Origin: an uncultured Burkholderiaceae bacterium
Lineage (GTDB): Bacteria; Pseudomonadota; Gammaproteobacteria; Burkholderiales; Burkholderiaceae_B
NCBI GenBank assembly: GCA_934525625.1
Contig: CAKSZL010000002.1
Span: 62,001-126,000, forward strand
Direction of reading: 5' to 3'
Length of the DNA: 64,000 nt
Shown one piece after another: positions 53,475 through 62,778 of the stretch. How positions within the stretch are numbered: position 1 is the stretch's first letter; each line of letters starts with the position of its first letter. A program made the translations under genes and the position numbers. Under the pieces are notes generated by a model. It searched no databases, was not told where the DNA came from, and was given only the letters and a program-made list of their open reading frames with translations.

Positions 53475-53825
53475 TCATCCGGGGCGGCACAAGGGTTTGC
53501 GTAAGGGGGAATTGACTTCGATCAGAACATTGCCGTTTGGCGCGACGCGGCAGGCCAGCGTATGGCCCTGGGCCTCCTCTTCTTCGGTGACGTGGGCGCG
53601 GCTGACGGGCCCCAGCTTGCGCACCTCGCCTTCCAGGACGCGCACCTTGCACACGCCGCAGCCGCCGCTGACGCAGCCCACCGGAATGCCGCGCTTGCCC
53701 AGGCGCAACATGCCCTTGAGCAGGCTTTCGTTCGTGGCGCAGGCGTACTCGTCGCCGGTGGGCAGCACGCGGACCGTCACTTTGGCGTGGACGGCGATCT
53801 CGGGGCTGGTGGTTTGCTGCGTCAT
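53475..53825 (-). CDS. dmpQ: [2Fe-2S] ferredoxin that reactivates catechol dioxygenase (DmpQ-like)
   Basis: 116 residues. Plant-type cluster ligands in [18 protein letters not shown] and [10 protein letters not shown]. XylT/DmpQ proteins reduce oxidised iron in catechol 2,3-dioxygenase. ATG 53825 chosen; sits between dmpP and dmpB. Confidence 0.9.
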   Translation of the reverse strand: MTQQTTSPEIAVHAKVTVRVLPTGDEYACATNESLLKGMLRLGKRGIPVGCVSGGCGVCKVRVLEGEVRKLGPVSRAHVTEEEEAQGHTLACRVAPNGNVLIEVNSPLRKPLCRPG

Positions 53826-53835
53826 GATGCGGTTC

Positions 53836-54900
53836 TCATATCCGTTTGAACAAGGCGCTGCGCGCGCTGCCGGCATCGGCGGCGGACAGGAACTTTTCAG
53901 TATAGATATCCCGCTCGAAAAGGCGGCCCTGCATCAGCGTGGCGATGCAGGCTTCTATCATGGCGGGCGGGCCGCACAGATAGGCCTTGCGGCCCGAGAA
54001 ATCGGCGCCCGCCTGCGCTTTGGCGACGTCGTGCACGTAGCCGCGCGCGCCGTTCCAGCCGGAATCTTCGGGCTCGTCGGACAGCGCCGGCACGTACTCG
54101 AAATTGGGGTGGCGTTCGGCCAGCTCGCGCAGCCTGTCGTCGTAATAGAGTTCCGCGCGGGTGCGCTGGCCGTAGAACAGCGTAATAGGCGTATCGCAGC
54201 CGCTTTCCAGCAGTTCCAGAATCATGGACAGCGGGCTGGAAAGCCCCGAGCCGCCGGCCATGAAAATCATGGGTAGGCTAGCCGAGCGGCGTACGAAGAA
54301 GCGTCCGTAAGGGCCGCTGATGGACAAGCTGTCGCCCGCTTTCAGGTTTTCGTGCATCCAGGTGGTGCCCGCGCCGCCGGGCACCACGCGCACGTTCAGC
54401 TCGATCTCGGCGGCCTGGCCGTCGGCGCCGGGCGGGCTGGCGATGGAAAAGGCGCGTGTGCCTTCCACGCCGGGCAGCTTCACTTGCACGTATTGGCCGG
54501 CCTGGAATTCGATGGGCGCATCCAGCGCCAGGTGGTAGGCCTTGATGGTGGGGGTCAAGGCCTCCACGCGCAGTACGCGGGCCTGGAAGTCGCGCACCGG
54601 AATGATGCGGGCGTCGGGGTCTTCGTCCACGTCGGCCTCGATGACCGCGTCGTCGTTCAGCGTGGCGCAACAGGCCAGCGTCTTGCCTTCCTCGCGCTCG
54701 AAATCCATCAGGGCGAAGGGGTTGGCGTTGCCGTGGTCCACTTCGCCTTCCAGGACTTCGACCTTGCAGGTGCCGCACAGGCCGTGACCGCAGGCATGAG
54801 GAATGTAGATGCCCTGGCGCAAGGCCGCGTCCAGCAAGGTTTGCCCGTCTTCGACGTCTATGGTGGCGCCCAGGGGTTCTATGGTCAGTTGGTAGCTCAT
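53836..54900 (-). CDS. dmpP: Phenol hydroxylase reductase component (P5)
   Basis: 354 residues. N-terminal ferredoxin domain (HACGHGLCGTCKVEVLEGEVD), FAD domain (GTRAFSIASPP) and NAD domain (MIFMAGGSGLSSPLSMI, AYLCGPPAMIEACIATLMQ). Passes electrons from NADH to the diiron oxygenase. Typical length 353. Confidence 0.96.
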   Translation of the reverse strand: MSYQLTIEPLGATIDVEDGQTLLDAALRQGIYIPHACGHGLCGTCKVEVLEGEVDHGNANPFALMDFEREEGKTLACCATLNDDAVIEADVDEDPDARIIPVRDFQARVLRVEALTPTIKAYHLALDAPIEFQAGQYVQVKLPGVEGTRAFSIASPPGADGQAAEIELNVRVVPGGAGTTWMHENLKAGDSLSISGPYGRFFVRRSASLPMIFMAGGSGLSSPLSMILELLESGCDTPITLFYGQRTRAELYYDDRLRELAERHPNFEYVPALSDEPEDSGWNGARGYVHDVAKAQAGADFSGRKAYLCGPPAMIEACIATLMQGRLFERDIYTEKFLSAADAGSARSALFKRI

Positions 54901-54962
54901 TGCCGCGTTTCCTTCTTTGCCGCTTGCCGCGGGCGGGCGTGCGCCCGCCCCGGCGCTTGGCT

Positions 54963-55319
54963 TTAGCTGTGGCTGCCTTCGATGCCGGTCAGGCCGGGCG
55001 TGCGAAAGCGGATCACGTCCTTGTGGCCCAGGCCGTTCTGCTCCAGCGTCTGCTTCGGGTCGGGCCGCCAAGCCTGGCCCGACTTGAACCACTGCGTTTC
55101 GCTCCAGTCTATGCGCGCAAAATCGGGATGCTGGCCGTAGATGCCGGGCAGTATCTGCCCGGTCAGCGCGGAAAACGGCGTGTCGCCGGGCAGCGGCACG
55201 CATACCGGCGAGCAGAAGGAAAGGTGGTCTTCCCAGCCGATGTACAGCAGCGGGGCGGGAAAGTTCTCGCGCACGTCTTTCGCCGGAAAGTCGTATGCGC
55301 CCAGGGTGCGTAGTGCCAT
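54963..55319 (-). CDS. dmpO: Phenol hydroxylase P4 subunit
   Basis: 118 residues, DmpO family: MALRTLGAYDFPAKDVRENFPAPLLYIGWEDHLSF opening. One of the three oxygenase subunits. Start chosen at MALRTLGAY, where conservation begins. Confidence 0.94.
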   Translation of the reverse strand: MALRTLGAYDFPAKDVRENFPAPLLYIGWEDHLSFCSPVCVPLPGDTPFSALTGQILPGIYGQHPDFARIDWSETQWFKSGQAWRPDPKQTLEQNGLGHKDVIRFRTPGLTGIEGSHS

Positions 55320-55359
55320 GTCTCGTCTCCTTGTTCCATTTGGAATATGTGTTGGCCGC

Positions 55360-56904
55360 TTATTCGCTCTTGCCGTTCCAGGCGTTGAAATTCTTCTGGT
55401 CGGGCGAGCCTTCGAACTCCAGGTTGTCCTGGCCGTTGCGGATGTCATACCAGTCCAGCACCGCCGCCAGCGGGTCGAAACCCGGCGCGGTGGGGTCTAC
55501 GTCGGGCTTGAAGCAATTGCCCTGGTAGATCTGGTGTACCGGCAGCCACGATTGCTTGAACTTCTCGGGTTCGCGGTCGAACACGTGTTTGCAGCCGTCG
55601 CTGCAGAAGTGGTACTTGTCGCCCAGGTAGGTGGATTCGCGATAGCAGATCTGGGCGGGGTCGTCCGGCTCGGTAAAGGCCATCGGAATTTGGCAGGTGG
55701 TGCACAGCATGGGCAGCGTCGCGTTGTAGAAGCGCTTGCCCTCCTGATGCAGCTTGCGATAGTGCAGCAGGCGCGGGCGATACAGCTTGTCGAAGGTCTC
55801 GGGGTATTTTTGCGACAGCCAGTCCAGTTCTTCGTCGGTGGGCACCCAGGTGTGCATGGCGGCCGCGCCGCAGTAGTTGTAGAAGATGTTCCAGGCCTGA
55901 TGGCTGATGTGGTCCTTCTCCTTGATGGCCTGCTGCCAGCCCAGGGGCTCGCGGATGCCGTAGCGCGCCAGGTCGCGGAACAGCGCGCCGCCGTTGGCCT
56001 CGCCGTACATCTCCCAAGCCTCGCGCCAGCTCATCACGCGCTTGGGCAGCATGTAGTCCTGCATCATCGCCACCAGCGTCAGCACGCGGTAGCCGCGCCA
56101 GAACCACTTGTCTATCCAGGCTTGCACGATGGGCACGTTGTCCGGATCTTGTTCGAGCATGAACTTGATGCACTCGATGCCCAGCGTCATGTGGCGCGAT
56201 TCGTCGGACTGCGCCGAGAAGCCGAAGGTAACGGTGGAGAGGTCGCCGTTGTGCGCCGCGCCCGACATGAAGGGCACGAACAGCAGGTTGGTGAGCACGT
56301 ACTCGAACGAGAAGCTGATGGCCGTCAGGAACTCGAAGGGGCCAGCCGTCAGGGCGTCTTCAAAGAAAGACTTGGGCACCGACAAATACCACACGCGGTC
56401 GAACCACTGGTGCGAGTTGTGCAGGCCGTTGAAGTATTTGTTGTAGTGCGACAGCGCATGGGTTTCGGTTTGGAAGTGGCGCAGCTCGTCTATGGCCTGC
56501 ATCTGCGTGGCTACGCGTGCGCTTTCGCCGGTAAAGTGACGGCCCACGTGGGCGAAGCCGCGGTAGGCGTAGTATTCCAGCGGCGTCACGCCCTGGATGA
56601 ACAGCTTGAGCGCGTTGACGTAGCGCGCATCGGTAATGCCCAACTGGCCGTTGTTCTGCGCAAAGGCTTCGATGACGGCGTAAAGCTTCTTCTCTTTTTC
56701 GCCCTGGTATTTCCAGTAGGCGTCCATGGTCAGGCGGAAGGGGTCTTCCCACTTGTCCCAATCATGAATCTTGATGCCTTCGTATTTGTCGTAGGGAAAT
56801 ACTTTGTCCATGGGCTGGTAGCTGGTTTCCCAGCCCAGGCCGCGCGTCATGGCGGCGTAGCGTTCCTTCAAGCCCAGCTTCTTGCGGGTGACTCGGGTGT
56901 CCAT
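55360..56904 (-). CDS. dmpN: Phenol hydroxylase P3 subunit (diiron oxygenase)
   Basis: 514 residues. Diiron ligands Glu110, Glu140 and His143 (AIDELRH), Glu201, Glu235 and His238 (QSDESRH). The C-terminal YHS-like zinc region (CTTCQIPM and YHFCSDGCKHVFDREPEKF) is complete. Hydroxylates phenol to catechol. Same length range as DmpN. Confidence 0.97.
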   Translation of the reverse strand: MDTRVTRKKLGLKERYAAMTRGLGWETSYQPMDKVFPYDKYEGIKIHDWDKWEDPFRLTMDAYWKYQGEKEKKLYAVIEAFAQNNGQLGITDARYVNALKLFIQGVTPLEYYAYRGFAHVGRHFTGESARVATQMQAIDELRHFQTETHALSHYNKYFNGLHNSHQWFDRVWYLSVPKSFFEDALTAGPFEFLTAISFSFEYVLTNLLFVPFMSGAAHNGDLSTVTFGFSAQSDESRHMTLGIECIKFMLEQDPDNVPIVQAWIDKWFWRGYRVLTLVAMMQDYMLPKRVMSWREAWEMYGEANGGALFRDLARYGIREPLGWQQAIKEKDHISHQAWNIFYNYCGAAAMHTWVPTDEELDWLSQKYPETFDKLYRPRLLHYRKLHQEGKRFYNATLPMLCTTCQIPMAFTEPDDPAQICYRESTYLGDKYHFCSDGCKHVFDREPEKFKQSWLPVHQIYQGNCFKPDVDPTAPGFDPLAAVLDWYDIRNGQDNLEFEGSPDQKNFNAWNGKSE

Positions 56905-56980
56905 CTGTCTGTCTCCTGATACGGTGTGCGATAAGCGCGCTGGCGCTCGTCTTGCTGTGGCGTGCCGGCGAATGGCGGTA

Positions 56981-57262
56981 TTAGTCGCGCCAGCACAGCG
57001 TCAGTTGGTCGTCGTCCTCGTCGATGTTGCCGGACAGCGTGACCAGGTTGACGTGCAATTGCTGCAGGTCGAAGGGCTGGCCGGTCTGTTCCTCGATGCT
57101 GCTGCGCAGAATGGTCAGGCGGCCGGGGGCGTCTATCTTGACCAGACCGGGCGAATACACGGCTTCGGCTTCGGGGTTGTCCTGCAAAATGGCGTCGACG
57201 ACGGGGCGCGATTCCTCGTTGGCCTGGAAGGCGATGAAAACCTTGGAAAGGCTGGTGCTCAT
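56981..57262 (-). CDS. dmpM: Phenol hydroxylase effector/coupling protein P2
   Basis: 93 residues. MSTSLSKVFIAFQANEESRPVVDAI, the MmoB/DmpM family opening. Cofactor-free protein that regulates the oxygenase active site. Between dmpN and dmpL. Confidence 0.94.
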   Translation of the reverse strand: MSTSLSKVFIAFQANEESRPVVDAILQDNPEAEAVYSPGLVKIDAPGRLTILRSSIEEQTGQPFDLQQLHVNLVTLSGNIDEDDDQLTLCWRD

Positions 57263-57275
57263 GGTGTGCTCCTGA

Positions 57276-58274
57276 TCAAGCGGCGCGCAGGCCGATTTTG
57301 GCGAGGCGGGCGTCGAGGTCTTCGCGCGCGTTTTGCAGTGCGGCGTCGCCATGCGCTTGCATGGCCAGTTCGGCCAGCGGCACCAGGGCTTGCTGCGTGC
57401 GCGCCACGGCGTCGTCCAGCCATTGCTGCAACTGCTGTTTGTTGTCGGGCGATTCCGCGGCTGCGGTCTTGAGCACGGCGTCCACCCAGCGCGCCGATTC
57501 CTTGTGCCATTCGGGCATGAAGGCCGTCAACATGGCGATGGCGCTGCCGCCTTGCGGAGTCAGGTGCTCGTCCACGTACTGGCCGTAGATCAGCGGATAG
57601 AGCAGGCCGTCCAGCGCCAGGTTTTGCATGACGAACAATTGCATGGGGTCCTGGATGACGAAGCTGTCTTCCAGCAGCTTGCGCAGCGGCTGCCATGCCG
57701 CGTGCGTCAGCCAGTCGGCCTTGCCGGCATCGAGCAGGTCGGCGCCGTCGCCCAGCGCCAGGCCCAGTCGCGTCAGGTACTGTGCGGCGCCCAGGTGGTC
57801 CATGGCGTGCATCAGTACGGGTGCGGTCAGCGCCGTGCCGTAGGCGCGGCTGCAAATGCCACAGTTGTTCATGTTGCCGCCCCAGGCCACGTGGCGCAGC
57901 GGCACCAGCACCGAGGCGGCGGCGTCGCGCATGCGCTCGGGAATGGCGTTCAGCAAGCCGCGCGATTCAACGAATTGGTAATTGGCCTCCATGGCTTCCT
58001 GCTGGCGCGCGCGCGTCATGGTCCAGGTGGCGTAGTAGAACTGGCGCGGATCGCGCAGCGCGTTCCAGTCGGCCATGCGGATGGCGGTGCGGCCGGTGTC
58101 GAACAGTTCGTAGCCCGGCTCCCAGGTGGGGCGATAGTGGAAGTTCTCGCAGGGCTGGGTGCTGAGTATGGCTTCCAGGTAGCGCGAGGCGGGCTTGTCG
58201 CCGGTGTAGGCGGCGACGCGGTCGAAAGTGTGGCGCAGGGGAGTGATCTCCTTGGCCTGCAAATCGATGTTCAT
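57276..58274 (-). CDS. dmpL: Phenol hydroxylase P1 subunit
   Basis: 332 residues. Second oxygenase subunit without iron ligands: LRDPRQFYYATWTMTRARQQEAMEANYQFVESRGLL and APVLMHAMDHLGAAQYLTRLGLAL. Usual length 331-332. Confidence 0.95.
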   Translation of the reverse strand: MNIDLQAKEITPLRHTFDRVAAYTGDKPASRYLEAILSTQPCENFHYRPTWEPGYELFDTGRTAIRMADWNALRDPRQFYYATWTMTRARQQEAMEANYQFVESRGLLNAIPERMRDAAASVLVPLRHVAWGGNMNNCGICSRAYGTALTAPVLMHAMDHLGAAQYLTRLGLALGDGADLLDAGKADWLTHAAWQPLRKLLEDSFVIQDPMQLFVMQNLALDGLLYPLIYGQYVDEHLTPQGGSAIAMLTAFMPEWHKESARWVDAVLKTAAAESPDNKQQLQQWLDDAVARTQQALVPLAELAMQAHGDAALQNAREDLDARLAKIGLRAA

Positions 58275-58278
58275 GGCT

Positions 58279-58512
58279 TTAGTCTCCTTGAGTCTGGCCG
58301 TCGTGCGGGGGCAGCATGACGACCTTGTTGGCGGCGCAGAAGGCTTCGAAGGCCTGGGGCGGCAGCATCAGCTCCACCACCAGTTCTTTCCAGCCGATGG
58401 AAAACTCGAACGTCACGAAATCGTCTTGCCGCTTGTCGATGCGCACGTAGCGCTTGCTGATGTCGCAAGGCGGCAGGACGATGGCTTGCTGTGCTTGGGG
58501 CGCGATTGCCAT
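58279..58512 (-). CDS. dmpK: Phenol hydroxylase P0 assembly protein
   Basis: 77 residues. KRYVRIDKRQDDFVTFEFSIGWKELVVELMLPPQAFEAFCAANKVVML, DmpK family. Needed for iron insertion into the oxygenase. First gene of the operon; four bases before dmpL. Confidence 0.94.
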   Translation of the reverse strand: MAIAPQAQQAIVLPPCDISKRYVRIDKRQDDFVTFEFSIGWKELVVELMLPPQAFEAFCAANKVVMLPPHDGQTQGD

Positions 58513-58593
58513 GGGGTGGTCTCCGGTTCATTGTTGTCGGGCTTTGCGCCTTGCCGGCCGGAGCCGGGGCGCGAGCTTCATGTCCTTGTTCAA

Positions 58594-58608
58594 GCAAGAA
58601 CCGTGCCA
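58594..58608 (-). promoter_or_regulatory. Sigma-54 promoter of the dmp operon
   Basis: On the minus strand TGGCAC (complement of 58603-58608), five bases, TTGC (complement of 58594-58597): a perfect -24/-12 element, about 82 bases upstream of dmpK. Confidence 0.9.
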
Positions 58609-58616
58609 ATCACTGG

Positions 58617-58631
58617 AAATATCGATAAATC
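58617..58631. repeat. Repeat AAATATCGATAAATC, copy 1 (next to the sigma-54 promoter)
   Basis: Lies 9 bases upstream of the -24 box. A 15-base identical copy is at 58841-58855 and a shorter match (CGATAAATC) at 58666-58674. Candidate operator of the GntR-type regulator encoded at 60572. Confidence 0.5.
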
Positions 58632-58665
58632 TAGGGTAAACACTGAATAAACAGCCATGCCGGGG

Positions 58666-58674
58666 CGATAAATC
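58666..58674. repeat. Repeat CGATAAATC, short copy
   Basis: Shares the nine-base core of the two longer repeats at 58617 and 58841. Alone it would be weak; its position between them makes it worth noting. Confidence 0.35.
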
Positions 58675-58769
58675 GGGCGGGTTCGGCCATAAAAGGCCGC
58701 TTATGGAGGCCGCCATGCGATTTACCTTGCATTGCGTCATGATGAGATGGTGAAAAAGGGGGAAACGGC

Positions 58770-58787
58770 GTTGATCAAATGCGTATC
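58770..58787. promoter_or_regulatory. Possible DmpR upstream activating site
   Basis: TTGATCAAATGCGTATCA: first half identical to the TTGATCAA half-site of DmpR/XylR binding sites, second half partial. Distance to the sigma-54 promoter is about 165 bases, within the usual range. Confidence 0.5.
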
Positions 58788-58840
58788 AGGGAAAACATGG
58801 GAGGCCGCGCGGCCGTCGACGGCCGATAATCAGCCAGCGA

Positions 58841-58855
58841 AAATATCGATAAATC
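58841..58855. repeat. Repeat AAATATCGATAAATC, copy 2 (before dmpR)
   Basis: Identical to copy 1; ends 3 bases before the dmpR start codon, where a bound repressor or an RNA fold would block expression of the activator. No clear ribosome binding site is visible beside it. Confidence 0.5.
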
Positions 58856-58858
58856 GAC

Positions 58859-60568
58859 ATGTGTCCTAGCTCCACCCCCGCACTTCCCCCGGATGCCGAT
58901 CTGCGCAGGCTGCTGCGCTTTTCCAGCCCGGACGGCTGTATCTGGCTGGCGGGCCAGCGCATGCTGCTGATGCACGCGGACGCCTTGCAGGCCATACGTA
59001 AAGAGATCATCCAGCGCATCGGCCCCAAGCAGGCGCGCTGGCTGCTGATGCGCGCCGGGCATTCGGCCGGCGAGCGCGACGGCGTGCTGGCGCGCCAGAT
59101 CCGTCCGCATCAAAGCGTCTTCGATGCGTTTGCGGTCGGCCCCCAACTGCACATGCTGGAGGGCGCGGTGCAGGTCGAGGCCGAACGCTTCGAATACGAA
59201 AAGCACAGCGACCCGGCGCGCAGCCACTTTCATGGCATCTTCAATTGGCGCAACAGCTGGGAGGCCGCGGCGCATCGGCAAGAGTACGGCTTGCAGGACG
59301 AGCCCGCCTGTTGGATGCTGCTGGGTTACGCCTCGGGGTATTCCAGCGCGTTCTTCCAGCAGCCGGTGCTGTTCAAGGAAAGGCGCTGCGAGGCCTGTGG
59401 GCACGAGCACTGCCAGATAGAAGGCCGCTTTCTGCACGAGTGGCCGGCCGACGAAATCGACACCGACCAGCAGCCCGCATCGGTGCTCAACACCATTCAG
59501 GCCTTGCAGGAAGAAGTCGAAACCCTGCGCAGCCAGTTGCAGCAGAACTGCCGCAAGACCGGGCTGGTAGGGCAGTCGCCCGCGTTCGAGCGCGCCTTTC
59601 TGCTGCTGCAGCAGGCCGCGCCCACGCAGGTGACGGTGCTGCTGACGGGCGAAACCGGCGTCGGCAAAGAGCAATTCGCCCGCGCCCTGCATCTCATGAG
59701 CGACCGCGCCGACAAGCCTTTCGTGGCCGTCAACTGCGCGGCCTTGCCGGCCGAGCTGATAGAAAGCGAATTGTTCGGCGTGGAAAAAGGCGCATACACC
59801 GGCGCGGTGCAGGCCAGGGCGGGGCGTTTCGAGCGCGCCGACGGCGGCACGCTGTTTCTGGACGAACTGGGCGAGCTGCCCCTGGCGGCGCAGGCCAAGC
59901 TGCTGCGCGTGGTGCAGCAGGGCGAAATCGAAAAGCTGGGCGGCACCGACGTGCGCAAGGTGGACGTGCGCATCGTGGCGGCCACCAATGCCGATCTGGA
60001 CAAGGCCGTCGAGGCGGGCGCTTTTCGCCGCGACCTGCTTTATCGCCTGAACGTCTACCCTATCCATATCCCGTCGCTGCGCGAGCGTCCCGAAGACATC
60101 CCGCTGCTGGCCCAGCACATGCTGGGCCATTACTGCAAGCAGCACGACAAGCGCATACCGGGCTTCACCAGCCAGGCCATTACCGCGCTGCGCAACCACG
60201 ACTGGCCGGGCAACGTGCGCGAGCTGGGCAATATGGTCGAACGCGGCGTCATCTTCACGCAGCCCGACCAGGCGATAGAGGTGACTTCCCTGTTTCCGCA
60301 ACTGGCCGAGCCGCCCAGCGACCACGTGGCGGCTTCCGGGCAACTGGAATCCGCCGACGGCCAGTTGGGCGGGGCGGGCGACGCGTCCCAGCTATACCAG
60401 TTGCTGCGCGAGCGCGGATTGGGCCTGGAAGAACTGGAAACCATCTTGCTGCAAGAGGCGGTGGATCAGGCCAAGGGCAATCTGTCGGCGGCGGCGCGCG
60501 CACTGAAAATCACGCGCCCGCAGCTTAGCTACCGCATTGCGCGCATACGTAAACGCGGGGAGGAATAA
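58859..60568 (+). CDS. dmpR: Sigma-54-dependent phenol-sensing activator (DmpR/XylR family)
   Basis: 569 residues. Sensor region XylR_N ([30 protein letters not shown]) and V4R (about 130-190, with [13 protein letters not shown]); B-linker coiled segment ([19 protein letters not shown]); AAA domain with Walker A GETGVGKE (264-271), sigma-54 contact loop GAYTGA (311-316) and [14 protein letters not shown] Walker B; C-terminal Fis helix-turn-helix ([20 protein letters not shown]). Phenol binding relieves repression by the sensor domain. Divergent from dmpK. Confidence 0.95.
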   Translation: MCPSSTPALPPDADLRRLLRFSSPDGCIWLAGQRMLLMHADALQAIRKEIIQRIGPKQARWLLMRAGHSAGERDGVLARQIRPHQSVFDAFAVGPQLHMLEGAVQVEAERFEYEKHSDPARSHFHGIFNWRNSWEAAAHRQEYGLQDEPACWMLLGYASGYSSAFFQQPVLFKERRCEACGHEHCQIEGRFLHEWPADEIDTDQQPASVLNTIQALQEEVETLRSQLQQNCRKTGLVGQSPAFERAFLLLQQAAPTQVTVLLTGETGVGKEQFARALHLMSDRADKPFVAVNCAALPAELIESELFGVEKGAYTGAVQARAGRFERADGGTLFLDELGELPLAAQAKLLRVVQQGEIEKLGGTDVRKVDVRIVAATNADLDKAVEAGAFRRDLLYRLNVYPIHIPSLRERPEDIPLLAQHMLGHYCKQHDKRIPGFTSQAITALRNHDWPGNVRELGNMVERGVIFTQPDQAIEVTSLFPQLAEPPSDHVAASGQLESADGQLGGAGDASQLYQLLRERGLGLEELETILLQEAVDQAKGNLSAAARALKITRPQLSYRIARIRKRGEE

Positions 60569-60571
60569 GGC

Positions 60572-61336
60572 ATGCCCAAGCGCGCTTTTCTCCCCGACAT
60601 GACGACCGTCTGGCCCGCGGCGCCGGGCGAGGCGGGTTCGCGCACCCTGACCGAACAAACCTATGCCCGCCTGCGCACCGACATCATCGAAGGCGTGCTG
60701 GCGCCGGGCAGCAAGCTGCGCGTCGATCATCTGCGCGGCAGCTACGGCGTCAGCGCGGGCACGCTGCGCGAAGCCCTGACGCGGCTGGTCAGCGATGCGC
60801 TGGTCACGGCCGAAGGCCAACGCGGCTTTCGCGTCTCGCCCATCACCATCATCGATCTCGAAGACCTCACGCGGTTGCGCGTGCACATCGAAACCAACGC
60901 CTTGCGGCAATCCATACGCTACGGCGGCGAGGCCTGGCGCCGGCGCCTGCAGGCCAGCTACGTGGCGATGTCGGCCTTCGAGCAGCCCCTGACACGCCGT
61001 CACCGCGAACATTGGGAAACCCTCAACACGCGCTTTCACGAGGCCTTGCTGTCAGGCCAGGATTCTCCTTGGACGAGCCGCGTATTGCGCCTGCTGACGC
61101 GCCAGGGCGAACGCTACCGCAGCTTCGCGCTGGACGTGCCCGGCATGACGCGCGACGTGCATGCCGAGCATGCGGCGATTTTCGAGCTGGCGATGGCCGG
61201 CGAGGAAGCGCGCGCGGCGCTGGCCCTGGAGGCGCATATCTGCGCCACGCCCAATCTGCTGGTGCGTGCCTTGCGCGAAGGCAGGCTGGCATTGCCGGGA
61301 GAAGCTCTCGAACCCGAAACCGGCATGGCGGGCTGA
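60572..61336 (+). CDS. GntR/FCD-family repressor (AphS-like)
   Basis: 254 residues. Winged helix TYARLRTDIIEGVLAPGSKLRVDHLRGSYGVSAGTLREALTRLVSDALVTAEGQRGFRV and FCD effector domain (TRLRVHIETNALRQSIRYG, HEALLSG). In Comamonas a GntR-type repressor (AphS) silences the aph phenol genes; position right after dmpR fits the same role. Three bases after dmpR, so it is made with it. Confidence 0.8.
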   Translation: MPKRAFLPDMTTVWPAAPGEAGSRTLTEQTYARLRTDIIEGVLAPGSKLRVDHLRGSYGVSAGTLREALTRLVSDALVTAEGQRGFRVSPITIIDLEDLTRLRVHIETNALRQSIRYGGEAWRRRLQASYVAMSAFEQPLTRRHREHWETLNTRFHEALLSGQDSPWTSRVLRLLTRQGERYRSFALDVPGMTRDVHAEHAAIFELAMAGEEARAALALEAHICATPNLLVRALREGRLALPGEALEPETGMAG

Positions 61337-61350
61337 GGGCGGGGCGAACC

Positions 61351-62778
61351 ATGCTGGCGCGGCCTTCCCTCGATTTATCGGCGCGGCAAAGGCTGTGCCT
61401 GACGCCGCAGTTGCGCCAAGCCCTGCAAGTGCTGCGCTACTCCATGCCGGAACTGGAACGCGAACTGGCGCGCGTGCTGGCAGAGAACCCTTGGCTGGAG
61501 CCCGCTTCCGCGCCGGACGTCGACCCCTCGCAACTGCCGCCCGAATCATGGTCTTCTCTGGAGGGCGAGGGCGTCGGCGTGGATTCCGCATCGTCGCCGG
61601 CCGACGACTACTCAGACTCCGAGTGGCAAAGCGCCGACGCGCCCGCGCCGGGCCCCAGCTTGCGCGAACACCTGCTGGAGCAATTGCGGCTGGTGCGCAT
61701 GGACGAGCGCGAGCGCGCGCTGGTCATGCTGCTGATCGACGAGCTGGACGAAAATGCCTACCTGGGGGCGTCGCTGGAAGAGATCGCTCGCTCCATGCCC
61801 GAAGACATACAAGTGGCCGATGCCGAATGGGCGTCCGCCTTGGCGCGCCTGCACAAGCTGGAGCCCCTGGGCGTGGGCGCCAGGAACCTGAGCGAATGCC
61901 TGTTGCTGCAATTGGCCGCCCACGACGATGCGCCCGCCGGCGTACGCGCCTGCGCCGCCCTGCTGGCCGGCGAGCATCTGCAGGTATTGGCGTCGGGCCG
62001 GCTGGACGGGCTGGCGCACAAACTGGGCTATGCGCCGACGGTGCTGCGGCAGGCGCATCAGTTGCTGCTGCGGCTGGACCCGAAACCCGGGCGCGCCTGG
62101 AGCCGCGAAACCGTGCATTGGGTGGTGCCCGAGATTCTGGTGCGCCGCCAGGGCGGAGGCTGGCAGGCCTACCTGAATCCGACGGCCTTGCCGCGCTTGC
62201 GCCTGAGCCAGCCGCAGGCGGTGGAGCCCGCTTCGGAGCCGCTGCTGGGCCAGTGGCGTCAGGCGCAAGGCTTGCTGCGCCAATTGCGTCAGCGCTACGA
62301 GACGATGCTGAAGGTGGCGCGGCAAGTGGTGGCGTGCCAGCAGGGTTACCTTGATGAAGGGCCGCGCGCCATGCGCCCCTTGGTGCTGCGCGACGTCGCG
62401 CAGGCGCTGGGCATGCATGAATCCACCGTCTCACGCGCCACGCGGCATAAATATGCGCAGACGCCCTGGGGCGTGCTGGAGATGCGTTACTTCTTTTCGC
62501 CCGCGGTGGCGTTTGCCGCCTCGCCCGCCGCGTCGCCAGCCCAGCCGTCAAGCCGCTTGTCGAACACGCCGCAGCCGGTTTGCGCCACGGCCGTGCGTGC
62601 GTTGATACGAGAATGGGTGGCCGGCGAATCCGCCGTTCGGCCTTTGTCCGATAGCTGTCTTGCCCAGCGCTTGGCGGCGGCCGGCATGCCGGTGGCGCGC
62701 CGGACGGTCGCTAAATACCGCGAGGCGGAAGGCATACCCAACGCCTTTCGGCGCAGGGCCTGCGTCATTCCACAATAA
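61351..62778 (+). CDS. rpoN: RNA polymerase sigma-54 factor
   Basis: 475 residues, full length. Region I (SLDLSARQRLCLTPQLRQALQVLRYSMPELERELARVLAENPWLE), an acidic region II, the core-binding part, helix-turn-helix near LVLRDVAQALGMHESTVSRATRHKYAQTPWGVLEMRYFF, and the RpoN box ARRTVAKYRE at 449-458. ATG 61351 is 12 bases after the GntR stop; the frame is open further upstream but reads through that gene. Not in its usual lptB/hpf context but in the phenol regulatory cluster. Confidence 0.95.
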   Translation: MLARPSLDLSARQRLCLTPQLRQALQVLRYSMPELERELARVLAENPWLEPASAPDVDPSQLPPESWSSLEGEGVGVDSASSPADDYSDSEWQSADAPAPGPSLREHLLEQLRLVRMDERERALVMLLIDELDENAYLGASLEEIARSMPEDIQVADAEWASALARLHKLEPLGVGARNLSECLLLQLAAHDDAPAGVRACAALLAGEHLQVLASGRLDGLAHKLGYAPTVLRQAHQLLLRLDPKPGRAWSRETVHWVVPEILVRRQGGGWQAYLNPTALPRLRLSQPQAVEPASEPLLGQWRQAQGLLRQLRQRYETMLKVARQVVACQQGYLDEGPRAMRPLVLRDVAQALGMHESTVSRATRHKYAQTPWGVLEMRYFFSPAVAFAASPAASPAQPSSRLSNTPQPVCATAVRALIREWVAGESAVRPLSDSCLAQRLAAAGMPVARRTVAKYREAEGIPNAFRRRACVIPQ

